Part shown: positions 16,047 through 24,873 of the stretch, piece after piece | Position numbering within the stretch: position 1 is the first letter of the stretch | Layout of the letters: each line of letters starts with the position of its first letter | Assembly: GCA_002344135.1 (NCBI GenBank) | Contig: DDTO01000002.1 | Span: forward strand, 608,794 to 672,793 | Length of the DNA: 64,000 nucleotides | Reading direction: 5' to 3' | Source of the DNA: Chthonomonas sp. UBA2362 | Lineage (GTDB): Bacteria; Armatimonadota; Fimbriimonadia; Fimbriimonadales; Fimbriimonadaceae | The notes under the pieces: generated by a model | What the model was told of the DNA's origin: nothing | Databases searched by the model: none | What the model saw: only the letters and a program-made list of their open reading frames with translations | Program-made: the position numbers and the translations under genes

Positions 16047-17492
16047 CTAGTCGCCCACTTCCCCGTAGTTCGCAGACAGGATCGCGAAATCACCGATGTC
16101 CACCCCATCATCGCGGTTGAGATCGGCGTTCGGATTCCAGTTCTCGTTTCCGGGTGAGGAATTGAAGGCCGTCGACAGGAGGGCGTAGTCCCCGATAGCA
16201 ACTTCGTTATCGTGGTCACAGTCGCCGTTCACGAGGTCGAAATCGACGGTCACGGAACCGGAGGTTGTGTCCGCGAGCATCGTGCGACGGAGCCACGTCT
16301 GTTCGAACAAGGACACGAGGAGAGGGCCGCTCCGCGGCGGTATTGCGCTGTACTCACCGTTCGTTCCGAGGGGCACCGATCGGGTTTCGACCAAGACGCC
16401 GGTCCCGACCTCATAAAACTCCAAAGTAACGGGGTTCGGCTGGAACATCCGGTCGCTCAAGTCGCCGAAGTTGACGACTCCTGAAATGGAGGCGCCCGGC
16501 GGCCCGATCCATAAGATCGCATGTGTCGTTCCGAGAACCGCGTTGACGGCCTCACCCACGACGTACGTGTGAACAGAATCTTGCCAGATCCCGCGGGCAA
16601 TCGAACTCGTATAGTCCGAGGACAGCACCGCCGCGAGGCTGGTGTAACCGGTCGGGCTGCCTTTCCATAGGACTGCCCTTCGGCGGTCAGTCGTAACGTA
16701 GCCGACCTGCATGTCTCCCGAGACTCCCAAGGCTTCCGATCGGAGCGCTCCCGGAGGGTGGAGACTGACGTAAGACGCCGGAGTGCCGTTCCACATGCAG
16801 GCGTTGAATTGGCTACCGATGAAAATCGAGCCCACTTGTCGGTTTCCTTGGATCGCAAAGGCCGTAGAGAGGTTGCTCGTAGAGCCGATCGGATGAAGGT
16901 CGACCATCGATCCGGGCGTACCCGTCCAAAGACATGCATGGCCGGGGCCGGTACTGAGGCTTACTCTACCGACTTGCTTGCCCTGGTCGACCGCAAAGGC
17001 CATCGATGACGTGTAGGAGCCCGATGGATGGAGCGATACCCAGGAAGCCGGCGATCCAGTCCAATACCCTGCTTGGAGGTCACCGCCAAAACGCGCGTAG
17101 CCTACTTGCTGGTGGGCGTCGATCCCGCGGGCTTCCGAGGCTGTCGATCCCGCGGGAGACAGATCCACCCAAGAGGCCGCCGTGCCGCTCCACAGGCTCG
17201 CTCGATCTCCGAGAGGATCGATTTGGACGGTGCCGACTTGCTGCGTACCATTTGTTCCGTAGACTCGGCCTTCGGTTGATCCGGACGGCATCAAATCGAC
17301 TCGCGGCGAGTTGCCATACCAAAGGGAAGCCCGGAGCAGCGTTCCGGCATTGCCAACCTGCTGGCCGCCCGCCACGCCATAGCCGAACGCCGGGGAGGAA
17401 CTGAGGACAACGTAACTCCATTGAGCTGCGGCCCCGGAGACAAGGATCAAGATTATCGCTGTCCCCGCGCAAGTGCGACGAAGATTGTTCAT
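16047..17492 (-). CDS. secreted repeat protein with dockerin-like C-terminus
   Basis: A 481-residue protein with signal peptide MNNLRRTCAGTAIILILVSGAAA. Residues 25-320 contain six to seven repeats of about 43 residues built on the pattern QQVG...LWxGxPxSxVxLHPxGS, similar to HAF-type beta-propeller or beta-repeat units. Residues 335-415 form a Cna-B or carboxypeptidase-regulatory-like domain (ISGVVNFGDLSDRMF ... LFEQTWLRRTM), then the dockerin-like pair NGDCDHDNEVAIGDYALLST / NRDDGVDIGDFAILSANYG ending EVGD. The same C-terminal arrangement occurs in two other genes of this window. Extracellular; function unknown. Confidence 0.75.
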   Translation of the reverse strand: MNNLRRTCAGTAIILILVSGAAAQWSYVVLSSSPAFGYGVAGGQQVGNAGTLLRASLWYGNSPRVDLMPSGSTEGRVYGTNGTQQVGTVQIDPLGDRASLWSGTAASWVDLSPAGSTASEARGIDAHQQVGYARFGGDLQAGYWTGSPASWVSLHPSGSYTSSMAFAVDQGKQVGRVSLSTGPGHACLWTGTPGSMVDLHPIGSTSNLSTAFAIQGNRQVGSIFIGSQFNACMWNGTPASYVSLHPPGALRSEALGVSGDMQVGYVTTDRRRAVLWKGSPTGYTSLAAVLSSDYTSSIARGIWQDSVHTYVVGEAVNAVLGTTHAILWIGPPGASISGVVNFGDLSDRMFQPNPVTLEFYEVGTGVLVETRSVPLGTNGEYSAIPPRSGPLLVSLFEQTWLRRTMLADTTSGSVTVDFDLVNGDCDHDNEVAIGDYALLSTAFNSSPGNENWNPNADLNRDDGVDIGDFAILSANYGEVGD

Positions 17493-17672
17493 GATATTAA
17501 CTATTGTTCAACAGTATACGGCAGATCTGCCCGGCGGTCGATGACACCGTGGCGACACTGGCATTCTTACTGGTAGTACCCCCTTGACCCAACGCAAACC
17601 ACATGGCCATGGACGGCCATAATTCACCATGTCTTCGCTCGAGCGCCCAATCGCCGCATGCCTCTCGTGTTC

Positions 17673-17693
17673 GTTGCCGGTCGGCAACCGACC
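17673..17693 (+). promoter_or_regulatory. two mutually exclusive hairpins in the mltG leader
   Basis: GTTGCCG-GT-CGGCAAC (17673-17688) and GGTCGG-CAA-CCGACC (17679-17693) overlap and cannot form together. They lie 53-73 bp before the mltG ATG in a 253-bp gene-free gap that also holds the perfect palindrome GGCAGATCTGCC at 17520-17531. Nothing else is recognisable in the gap. Confidence 0.25.
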
Positions 17694-17745
17694 CTGCGGC
17701 GCTGGAACCGGGAGCTCGCCTAGGTAACTGGCGTTCAATAACAGC

Positions 17746-18747
17746 ATGGCTCGTAAGATAGTTCGGTGGGGCTTGGCCGTCCTCTTGCTGCTCGGGCTAG
17801 CTGGCTTCGGCCTTTGGCGATGGGCATTAGGACAACTCGAACCCATCGGCTCGGGAGCCGCGTTCTACGTCCGCTTCGACCAGAGAACTCCCCTAGAGGG
17901 TGCCTTGCAGCGGCTCCAAGACAAAGGAGCGGTCCGCAACGCCGACATCCTCTCCCGCTATGCCCGATGGCGCAAGCGCCCCGGAACCGTCGAGACGGGA
18001 ACCTACGAGATCACCCCTGGAGCGAAGGCGGACGAGCTCCTCGCGTCCCTCCGAAAGCCCATCCGCCAAATGGTTCGCATCCCCGAGGGGTGGTGGATCG
18101 CCCGCGTGGCGAAGCGGCTCGAAGAAGCGGGGGTCTGCCCGGCCGAGGATTACATCTCGCTGGCCAAACAACCCGAGCGGTTCAACGCCGACGTCGAGTT
18201 TCCACTCCCGAAAGACAGCCTCGAAGGGTATCTTTTCCCCGACACCTACGACCTCCCGCCCCTCCTCGGCGCGGAGGCCACGATCAGACGCCAACTGAAG
18301 ACCTTCGAAGCCAAAGTCGTGAAGCCGCTCGAGAACCCCAAGGACCTGCATCGCCTGGTCATCATCGGTTCGCTCGTCGAGGCCGAGGTCGCGCTCGACG
18401 CCGAGAGGCCCATCGTCGCGGGAATCATCGAAAGCCGCCTCGCCAAGAAGATGAAGCTTCAAATCGACGCGACCGTCCTCTATTCCCTCCAGGAGTGGAA
18501 GCAACTCGAACCGGGCGTCGTCAACACGATCGACTCGCCCTACAACACGTACCGCATCCAGGGCCTCCCGCCCGGGCCGATCGGGAGCCCCGGCCTTGCG
18601 AGCATCGAAGCCGCGGCGAAACCCCGAGCGACGGAGTACCTCTTTTACGTGGCCCTCCCGAACCGGTCCCACCTCTTCGCCAAGGACTATCCGACCCATT
18701 TGGCCAACATCCGCAAGCGGCAGGCGGCGCTCAAGGCGCAGAAGTGA
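17746..18747 (+). CDS. mltG: endolytic murein transglycosylase MltG
   Basis: A 333-residue protein with one N-terminal membrane helix (VRWGLAVLLLLGLAGFGLWRWAL). A LysM-like region (residues 35-115) is followed by the YceG/MltG catalytic domain: YLFPDTYDLP, then LVIIGSLVEAEVALDAERP, which carries the catalytic Glu, then SRLAKKMKLQIDATVLYSL and SPYNTYRIQGLPPGPIGSPG. MltG cleaves nascent glycan strands and sets their length at the inner membrane. The stop overlaps the next gene's GTG (GTGA), so it heads the mltG / yqeG-gtrA / aroE operon. Confidence 0.95.
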   Translation: MARKIVRWGLAVLLLLGLAGFGLWRWALGQLEPIGSGAAFYVRFDQRTPLEGALQRLQDKGAVRNADILSRYARWRKRPGTVETGTYEITPGAKADELLASLRKPIRQMVRIPEGWWIARVAKRLEEAGVCPAEDYISLAKQPERFNADVEFPLPKDSLEGYLFPDTYDLPPLLGAEATIRRQLKTFEAKVVKPLENPKDLHRLVIIGSLVEAEVALDAERPIVAGIIESRLAKKMKLQIDATVLYSLQEWKQLEPGVVNTIDSPYNTYRIQGLPPGPIGSPGLASIEAAAKPRATEYLFYVALPNRSHLFAKDYPTHLANIRKRQAALKAQK

Positions 18748-19835
18748 GATCGTTCCGCGCCGGCCGGTTTTCGCGCGAGGCGGTGCTTTCGCCGCTCCGC
18801 CAGCTTTGCCCGGTCGAGGCCTACCACACCCTTTGGGAGATCGAGCTCGACAAGTTGGTCCAGGCCGGCAAAAGGCTGGTCCTCATCGACATCGACAACA
18901 CGCTGCTCCCCTGGCGCAGCGAGGAGTTCCCCCCCGAAAGTCTCGAATGGCTCGAGCGCGGCCGGTCTCTCGGGCTCGAGTTCTGCATCCTGAGCAACAC
19001 GCGCAACGCCGAGCGGCTCCAGCGGCTCTCCGAGCGGATGGGGGTGCCTTTCATGCAGGGCAAGTTCAAGCCCAGCCGGATGATGTATCGTGCCGCTCTC
19101 GAGCGATTCGGCGTCACCCCGGAGCAGTCGGTCATGGTCGGCGATCAGCTGTTCACCGACGTGCTCGGCGCGAACCGGGCGGGCATCGAGGCGATCTGGG
19201 TGAAACCGATGACGAGCCGAGAGTTCGTCGGAACGCGAGTGAATCGTATCGCCGAGCGCCTCGTTGCCTCGCGCCTGTACCGGACGCTACTCGCGGAAGA
19301 AGACGACCTGCCGATCGTGCCCAAGAAGGGCATCTTTCAACGGCGGATCGTCCGCCAGTTCGCCAAGTTCTGCATCGTGGGGGGTTCCTCGTTTCTGATC
19401 GACGCCGGCTTACACCGAATCTTGATGTTCAACATCTTCGTCGACGGACAGCCCCTCAGCCAGATCGTCGGGCGCTGGCTTCTCGATCACTTCTCGAGCG
19501 GACCGGTGAGCGCGACTTCCGCCCACGACGCCGCTTTCGCTCTGTTCAAAGTGGTTACGGCGAGCCTCGCGATCTTCAACAGCTTCGTATGGAACCGTCT
19601 GTGGACATTCTCCATCCGCGGGAAGGAGGAGTACGGCGCCCAGCTGTCGAAGTTCGTCGTCGTCAGCCTCATCGGGCTCGGTCTGAACACGGTCATTTCC
19701 TCCGGTCTCAACGCCGCGATCAAGGGAGACGAGAGCCGCAGCTGGATCATTGGTACGGTGGTCGCCGCGGCAGTCGTGGCGATTTGGAACTTCAGCGGGC
19801 AGAGACTCTGGGCATTTCGCAAGAGGACGAGTTGA
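18744..19835 (+). CDS. YqeG-type HAD phosphatase fused to a GtrA-like membrane domain
   Basis: A 363-residue protein from a GTG overlapping the mltG stop by four bases. Residues 1-175 are a HAD phosphatase of the YqeG type (related to mitochondrial phosphatidylglycerophosphatase GEP4): LIDIDNTLLPW (DxDxT), FCILSNTR, and MVGDQLFTDVLGANRAG. From about residue 200 the protein is a GtrA-like domain: FAKFCIVGGSSFLIDAGLHR and three more hydrophobic segments, ending IWNFSGQRLWAFRKR. GtrA proteins move undecaprenyl-linked sugars. A fusion of the two is unusual; it suggests a lipid-phosphatase at the membrane. The TGA overlaps the aroE TTG. Confidence 0.85.
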   Translation: MRSFRAGRFSREAVLSPLRQLCPVEAYHTLWEIELDKLVQAGKRLVLIDIDNTLLPWRSEEFPPESLEWLERGRSLGLEFCILSNTRNAERLQRLSERMGVPFMQGKFKPSRMMYRAALERFGVTPEQSVMVGDQLFTDVLGANRAGIEAIWVKPMTSREFVGTRVNRIAERLVASRLYRTLLAEEDDLPIVPKKGIFQRRIVRQFAKFCIVGGSSFLIDAGLHRILMFNIFVDGQPLSQIVGRWLLDHFSSGPVSATSAHDAAFALFKVVTASLAIFNSFVWNRLWTFSIRGKEEYGAQLSKFVVVSLIGLGLNTVISSGLNAAIKGDESRSWIIGTVVAAAVVAIWNFSGQRLWAFRKRTS

Positions 19836-20653
19836 ACGGCTGGACCGACTGGCGAGAGACGCCGCCGGCCGAGTTTGCGGTGATCGGCGACCCCGTTGCA
19901 CACTCGCTCTCGCCTCGAATGCACCGGGCCGCCATCCGGTCTCTGGGTTGGACCTACCACTATCGGGCGATCCGGGTGCCCGAATCGGAGTTCGGCCTCG
20001 CGATCGATTGGCTAACGAGACTCGGCTTTCGGGGGCTGAACGTCACCCTTCCACTGAAGGAGCAGGCCTTCCGATGGGCCGACACCCTCGACGAACCGAC
20101 TCACCGCCTTGGGGTAGCGAACACCCTCTGCTTGTTGACGGGGCGCGGGACGAACACCGATGCGCCCGGCTTCATGGACGTGCTTTTGGGCGCGGGTTTG
20201 GGCCCGGGATCGTCGATCCTGCTGCTCGGGGCCGGAGGAACGGCGAGGGCCCTCGCGAAGGTGCTAGTCGAGGCGGGGCATCAAGTGTCGATCTGGAACC
20301 GGACCGCCTCAAAGGCCTTGGTCTTGGCCGCGTCGGTAGGGGCCGTGACGGTGCGGGAAGCCACCGCTGCCGGCTTCGCGGCGATCGTCAACGCCACCGC
20401 CGCCGGGCTGGCCGGAGAGTCGCCGCCGATCGACTGGAGCGGTTCGTCGAAGGGAACGGTGGTAATCGACGCAGGGTACGCCGACGAGCCGACCCCCTTC
20501 GTACGCGAGGCTCGGCAGCGTGGTCTCATGGCTATCGACGGCCGTCCCCTGCTTCTGGCTCAGGGCGTGCGGTCGTTCGAGTGGTGGCACGGGATCGAGG
20601 CGCCTAGGCTCGCGATGTCCTCCGCGATCGGCCTGATGCCGTGCGCGGGATAG
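19832..20653 (+). CDS. aroE: shikimate dehydrogenase AroE
   Basis: A 273-residue protein that starts at a TTG overlapping the previous stop by four bases, with AGAGGA upstream. Substrate-site motifs are VIGDPVAHSLSPRMHRAA, LNVTLPLKEQAFRWAD (catalytic Lys and Asp) and NTDAPGF; the NADP-binding loop is LLLGAGGTARA, followed by WNRT. It reduces 3-dehydroshikimate to shikimate in aromatic amino-acid biosynthesis. In Bacillus-type genomes yqeG and aroE also sit close together, so this neighbourhood is partly ancestral. The operon ends at the hairpin 20722-20753. Confidence 0.95.
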   Translation: MNGWTDWRETPPAEFAVIGDPVAHSLSPRMHRAAIRSLGWTYHYRAIRVPESEFGLAIDWLTRLGFRGLNVTLPLKEQAFRWADTLDEPTHRLGVANTLCLLTGRGTNTDAPGFMDVLLGAGLGPGSSILLLGAGGTARALAKVLVEAGHQVSIWNRTASKALVLAASVGAVTVREATAAGFAAIVNATAAGLAGESPPIDWSGSSKGTVVIDAGYADEPTPFVREARQRGLMAIDGRPLLLAQGVRSFEWWHGIEAPRLAMSSAIGLMPCAG

Positions 20654-20721
20654 ACCGCGGAGTGACCCGCACGGCCACCCTCTCGACCGTGGCGAGAAAT
20701 CTCGGTCAAGCGGCAAGAAAG

Positions 20722-20753
20722 GCCGATCCCTCATTTGGGGATGAGGGATCGGC
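20722..20753. terminator. bidirectional terminator between aroE and the 956-aa gene
   Basis: GCCGATCCCTCAT (20722-20734) pairs exactly with ATGAGGGATCGGC (20741-20753) over a six-base loop. On the minus strand it is followed by CTTTCTT. It lies between convergent gene ends at 20653 and 20763. Confidence 0.75.
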
Positions 20754-20762
20754 TTGCTCGAT

Positions 20763-23633
20763 CTAGTCGCCCACTTCTCCGAAGTTGGAACTCATGATCG
20801 CGTAGTCGCCGATGGTGACCTCTTCGTCACCGTTCAGGTCGGCTTCCTCGTCGTAGTTCAGGTCTCCCGGGACCGCCCCGAAGGACGCGGAGAGACGTGC
20901 GAAGTCACCGATGGTGACTTCGTTGTCCCCGTCCACGTCGCCATTCTTCATCGAAAGGTGCACCGTGGTCACGGTCTGACCGAGCGTGGTCGTCACGGCG
21001 TGCTTCAGCCAGTGGCTGCCCTTTGCCGTGATTTGGACCACTTCACCGGCCGCCCGAGAAGTAAGGAACGAATACTCCTCACCGCTCGTGGCGATCTCTC
21101 TCGTTTCCAGAACGCCGCCCGAGGGAGTGCGAACCTCGAACTGGACGATCTGGTCGATATCCTCTCGATCCAGTTTCGCCAGGCTGATGTCGTCGTAGAA
21201 CGCCAGCGAGTTCGGGGCGGCCGAGTACAGGTCGAGCGCGCCGATGTTCGTCAGCGCGTTCGCATCGCCCGGAACCTTCCACGGCTGCGTCGTCAGGAGT
21301 TGGTTGTCGTAGTAGATCCTCACCGTATCGAAGTCGAGGTCGATTTCGCATCGAACCTCCTTCCACTGACCGGTCACGAGAGGCAAAGTGGGACCAGGCC
21401 CGCTTCGGTTCTCTTCGATGATCCCCTGCGACGCGTTGCAGCGCAGTTGCACGCTCCAAGCGTACGGACCGAAGTGCTGATACCGGTTCTGGATGATGAA
21501 GTAGGTATCCCCGACCGAAGACGGTGGGACGAACTGCATCGCTCTCATGACGTACCTTCCGGAGGTCAGGCCGGTGAACGTCTGAACGATGTCGGTTGTC
21601 CCGGTGACTTGGATCCGGTTAGGGGGCGTGAGGCCGCCGGCCACGACTTGCGCGTTGGCCGAAGGACTGTTGTCCCAGCCTTGCCAGCCGCCTTGGCCAA
21701 TAATCTGGCTGCCCGTCAAGTAGGAGTCGAAGTTCTCATGCCATAGTTTCTGCGGGTCGGGGCCGTAGTCTTGGAACTCGACTCGACCGTTGACGAGGCG
21801 AAAGGCGTTCCCGACCTGGCCTAGACCAGCTTGGACGATCGACAGATCGGCGAGATCGACGATGCCGTCGGCGTTCACGTCGGCGGAACTTAGCGATTCC
21901 GCATCGGGACCGCCTTGACCGATAGCGGACTGCACCATCGTCTGATCTGCGGCATCGATGCGATCGTCGCCGTTCGCATCGCCGTTGACCATCGAAGGCG
22001 CCGAGAACAGGAAGCCGTCATCGACAAAGATGTCGAAGAACGAGCTGAGGTGGGTATCGAACTTCAAACCGATCCGCACACTCGTCAATTCCATCGGGAT
22101 CATCTCGATCGGGATGTAGATCCGGTTCGTCTCTGATGGCGCGATTACGGTCTGATCGATTTCCTGGCCTCCCGGACCGGTGATGTGAACGACAGCGCCG
22201 GAATCGAAGAGGTGCGGATACCACCCGAGTTGCATCGGGGCCAGTTGGATCGCGATATGCGGTCCCATGGTCATCGCAGCGCTTTCGAAGCCCGGAAGGA
22301 TGCGGTCGAACACGGCATAGAGGAACTGGTCTTCCTCGGCCATCGTCGGGAATCCCGACGCCACCATGTCTCGTGCCTTACGGAAGCCCTCCGCCAAGCT
22401 GTTTAGCTCGTGCTGAATGTTCGGGCCGCGAGCCGGCATCAGTCCCGACAAGATCGGGCCGAGGTTGGTCGTCGCCTGTCGGCACTGCTCCCAAAGACTT
22501 GCATCGGTGGGCAGAATCCCGCTCGCGAACTGCGTCGCGATGCCGTTGAAGCACCCGCGAAGAGTAAGCAGGGCATTGTTTGCCGCGGCAAGGTCGCCAC
22601 CCGGCTCCGCTGCATTGACTTGCAGTACGGCTTGACGAAGTCTCTCGATCTCTTGGGCGGCGCTCTGGAAGTTCGGAGCGTAGAACATCAGCTTCTGGAC
22701 CGTCGTGTCCAGATCGGGATTCACGTCCTGATCAGGATCGAGCGCCATCGCCACGTTCATAAAGCCCGACCGGAAGTCCATGGTGGGCTGCCAGTCGAGT
22801 CCGTTGTCGTTGGAAGCGGACATGCCCCAGCCATTCATGTGAAGGCTGTTCAGGTTCGCTCGCCGAATCGGGGGTCCATTGTGAATCACACCGTTGATCG
22901 GGATGATCTGCGGCCCAAGATCTGGCGGACGGATCGTTCGGAAGCGCCAGCGATATTTCTCGCGCGTGCGGAACGAGTACGTCCAGTTGCTGATTGGAAT
23001 ACAAATGCCCGAGTTCACCAGTCTTCCGCGTCGATTGACGAAAAAGCACATCGCCAATCGCGTGAAGTACCAAATGCGTGGCCGACAGCACCAGCGCCGC
23101 CAGCACCCTCCGCCCGGAGGGCGCCGCCAAGCCGTGTAGATCGCCGGTCGGGTGGCAAAGCAGCGAGTCTGGCGCACGATGCCCCAGAAGGGCCTGCCGC
23201 CGGGAGGGGGCGGAGGAGGAGGAGGCGGGAAGAGACGCCATCGCCAAGCCGGGCCGATGTTCACGCCCGCGAAGGTCCAGTTTGCGCCGGCAAAGCCTAG
23301 AGGGCCGTTCGGGGTGGAGACCCAGAAGGTGACCGTCGCCCCGGGCGCAACGCACGGCATGCCCCAGTCGATGGTCACGGTGTTCGTTACCTGCCCGTTC
23401 GAAGGCACTGCTGGAATCGGACATGGCGGGGCAATCACCGACGCCGGAGCCACGAAGACGGTGCCTCCCGTGCCGGTGAAGGTGACATGAAGATCCGACG
23501 CGACTAGACCCGTCGTGTTCGTTACTTGGACGATCTGCTGGTCAGCGGCACGCGCCGAGAGAAAAGCAAAGGGAAGGAAGGCCGACAGCAACCACTTCAA
23601 CCTCACCTTGCCGAGCAAGAAAAACAGGTTCAT
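20763..23633 (-). CDS. large secreted protein with two dockerin-like modules
   Basis: A 956-residue protein; the ATG at 23633 has TGGAGG seven bases upstream. A signal peptide (to about residue 30) and a beta-sandwich lead to a nine-proline run at residues 136-144. Residues 145-235 are strikingly rich in Cys, Trp and Arg (CWRRWCCRPRIWYFTRLAM). A helical region follows (residues 330-460), then an internal dockerin-like pair (NGDANGDDRIDAADQTMVQS / DGIVDLADLSIVQAGLG), a jelly-roll domain (residues 620-790, LWHENFDSYLTG ... DTVRIYYDNQLL), a Cna-B-like domain, and a terminal dockerin-like pair ending NFGEVGD. Extracellular; role unknown. Confidence 0.7.
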   Translation of the reverse strand: MNLFFLLGKVRLKWLLSAFLPFAFLSARAADQQIVQVTNTTGLVASDLHVTFTGTGGTVFVAPASVIAPPCPIPAVPSNGQVTNTVTIDWGMPCVAPGATVTFWVSTPNGPLGFAGANWTFAGVNIGPAWRWRLFPPPPPPPPPGGRPFWGIVRQTRCFATRPAIYTAWRRPPGGGCWRRWCCRPRIWYFTRLAMCFFVNRRGRLVNSGICIPISNWTYSFRTREKYRWRFRTIRPPDLGPQIIPINGVIHNGPPIRRANLNSLHMNGWGMSASNDNGLDWQPTMDFRSGFMNVAMALDPDQDVNPDLDTTVQKLMFYAPNFQSAAQEIERLRQAVLQVNAAEPGGDLAAANNALLTLRGCFNGIATQFASGILPTDASLWEQCRQATTNLGPILSGLMPARGPNIQHELNSLAEGFRKARDMVASGFPTMAEEDQFLYAVFDRILPGFESAAMTMGPHIAIQLAPMQLGWYPHLFDSGAVVHITGPGGQEIDQTVIAPSETNRIYIPIEMIPMELTSVRIGLKFDTHLSSFFDIFVDDGFLFSAPSMVNGDANGDDRIDAADQTMVQSAIGQGGPDAESLSSADVNADGIVDLADLSIVQAGLGQVGNAFRLVNGRVEFQDYGPDPQKLWHENFDSYLTGSQIIGQGGWQGWDNSPSANAQVVAGGLTPPNRIQVTGTTDIVQTFTGLTSGRYVMRAMQFVPPSSVGDTYFIIQNRYQHFGPYAWSVQLRCNASQGIIEENRSGPGPTLPLVTGQWKEVRCEIDLDFDTVRIYYDNQLLTTQPWKVPGDANALTNIGALDLYSAAPNSLAFYDDISLAKLDREDIDQIVQFEVRTPSGGVLETREIATSGEEYSFLTSRAAGEVVQITAKGSHWLKHAVTTTLGQTVTTVHLSMKNGDVDGDNEVTIGDFARLSASFGAVPGDLNYDEEADLNGDEEVTIGDYAIMSSNFGEVGD

Positions 23634-23802
23634 ACGAAGCCTCCAGGACCCGTAACGTGGACGAGCCCAAGTACATCATACTGCAGTTTTTCGTGACACG
23701 TCCTACGCAAGCCGAAAAGTGGCGACCCAGACCTGTCTTAGATCGGCTCCTGCTTCGGCAATTGGAAGGGTCCGGCGAGGGGCATCGAGGCTTTCGGAGC
23801 CT

Positions 23803-24873
23803 CTATCGTCGCGAGCCGCGTTCGAGCATCTGACGAATCGCAGGGTTTTCGTCCATGGCTTCGAGCATGCGACCGGTGCCGATCACCACGCACGAGAGGG
23901 GGTCGTGGGCGACGTGGACCGGCATGCCGGTTTCCTCGGAAATGAGCCGGTCGAGGCCGGGCAGAAGCGCCCCGCCTCCGGCGAGCATGATGCCGTTGTG
24001 CATCGCATCGGCGGCGAGTTCGGGCGGGGTCGCCTCGAGCGTCAGCTTGACGGCCTCGACGATCGCCCCGAGCGGCTCGGCGATGGCGAGGCGTATCTCC
24101 TCGCTCGTAATCTCTGCGCTACGGGGCAGACCCGCCACGGAGTCGATCCCGCGGATGGTCATCGACAGTTCGCGTTCCAGCGGGAACGCGCTGCCGATGT
24201 CGATCTTGATTTGTTCGGCCGTGCGCTCTCCGATCTGTAGGTTGTAGGCGCGTCGAACGAAGGCCATGATCGCCTCGTCGATTTCGTCTCCCGCAATCCG
24301 AATCGATCGGGAGTGGACGATGCCGGCCAAGGAGATCACTGCGACCTCGGTCGTGCCGCCTCCGATATCGACGATCATCGAGCCGATCGGCTCGTCGATG
24401 GGTAACCCGGCGCCGATCGCTGCCGCCATCGGCTCTTCGATGACATAGGCCTTGGTCGCCCCGGCTTTTCGGGCCGCTTCGACGACGGCGAGCCGCTCGA
24501 CTTCGGTCACGCCGCTAGGGATGCCGACGACGACGGTCTGGAACAAGGACGTGCGTCGAGCCGACTTGCGGATGAAGTGCTTGAGCATCCGCTCCGTGTG
24601 CTCGTAGTCGGCAATCACGCCGTCCCGCAACGGACGAACGGCGACGATGTTAGCGGGCGTGCGCCCGAGCATGCGCTTGGCCTCTTCTCCGGCGGCGAGG
24701 ACGGCCCCGGTGTCCTTGTTGACGGCTACGACGCTCGGTTCACGCAGAATGATGCCTCTTCCCGCCACGTGGACTAGCGTGTTCGCGGTGCCGAGATCGA
24801 TGCCGATGTTCCGAGTGAACCGACCGGTGAGGGACCGCCAGGAGAAATGCGCGCGGCCGTTACTCCTCATCAC
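23803..24873 (-). CDS. mreB: rod-shape-determining protein MreB
   Basis: A 356-residue actin-like protein. GIDLGTANTLVHVAGRGIIL is the phosphate-1 motif, MIVDIGGGTTEVAVISLAG the phosphate-2 motif, and GIMLAGGGALLPGLDRLI the adenosine motif. It polymerises under the inner membrane and directs the elongation machinery. The first codons are GTG ATG at 24873-24868; either could initiate, and both overlap the end of the upstream remA-like gene by 11-14 bp. MreC, MreD and RodA are not in the window. The C-terminus (IRQMLERGSRR) is slightly longer than in E. coli MreB. Confidence 0.97.
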   Translation of the reverse strand: MMRSNGRAHFSWRSLTGRFTRNIGIDLGTANTLVHVAGRGIILREPSVVAVNKDTGAVLAAGEEAKRMLGRTPANIVAVRPLRDGVIADYEHTERMLKHFIRKSARRTSLFQTVVVGIPSGVTEVERLAVVEAARKAGATKAYVIEEPMAAAIGAGLPIDEPIGSMIVDIGGGTTEVAVISLAGIVHSRSIRIAGDEIDEAIMAFVRRAYNLQIGERTAEQIKIDIGSAFPLERELSMTIRGIDSVAGLPRSAEITSEEIRLAIAEPLGAIVEAVKLTLEATPPELAADAMHNGIMLAGGGALLPGLDRLISEETGMPVHVAHDPLSCVVIGTGRMLEAMDENPAIRQMLERGSRR

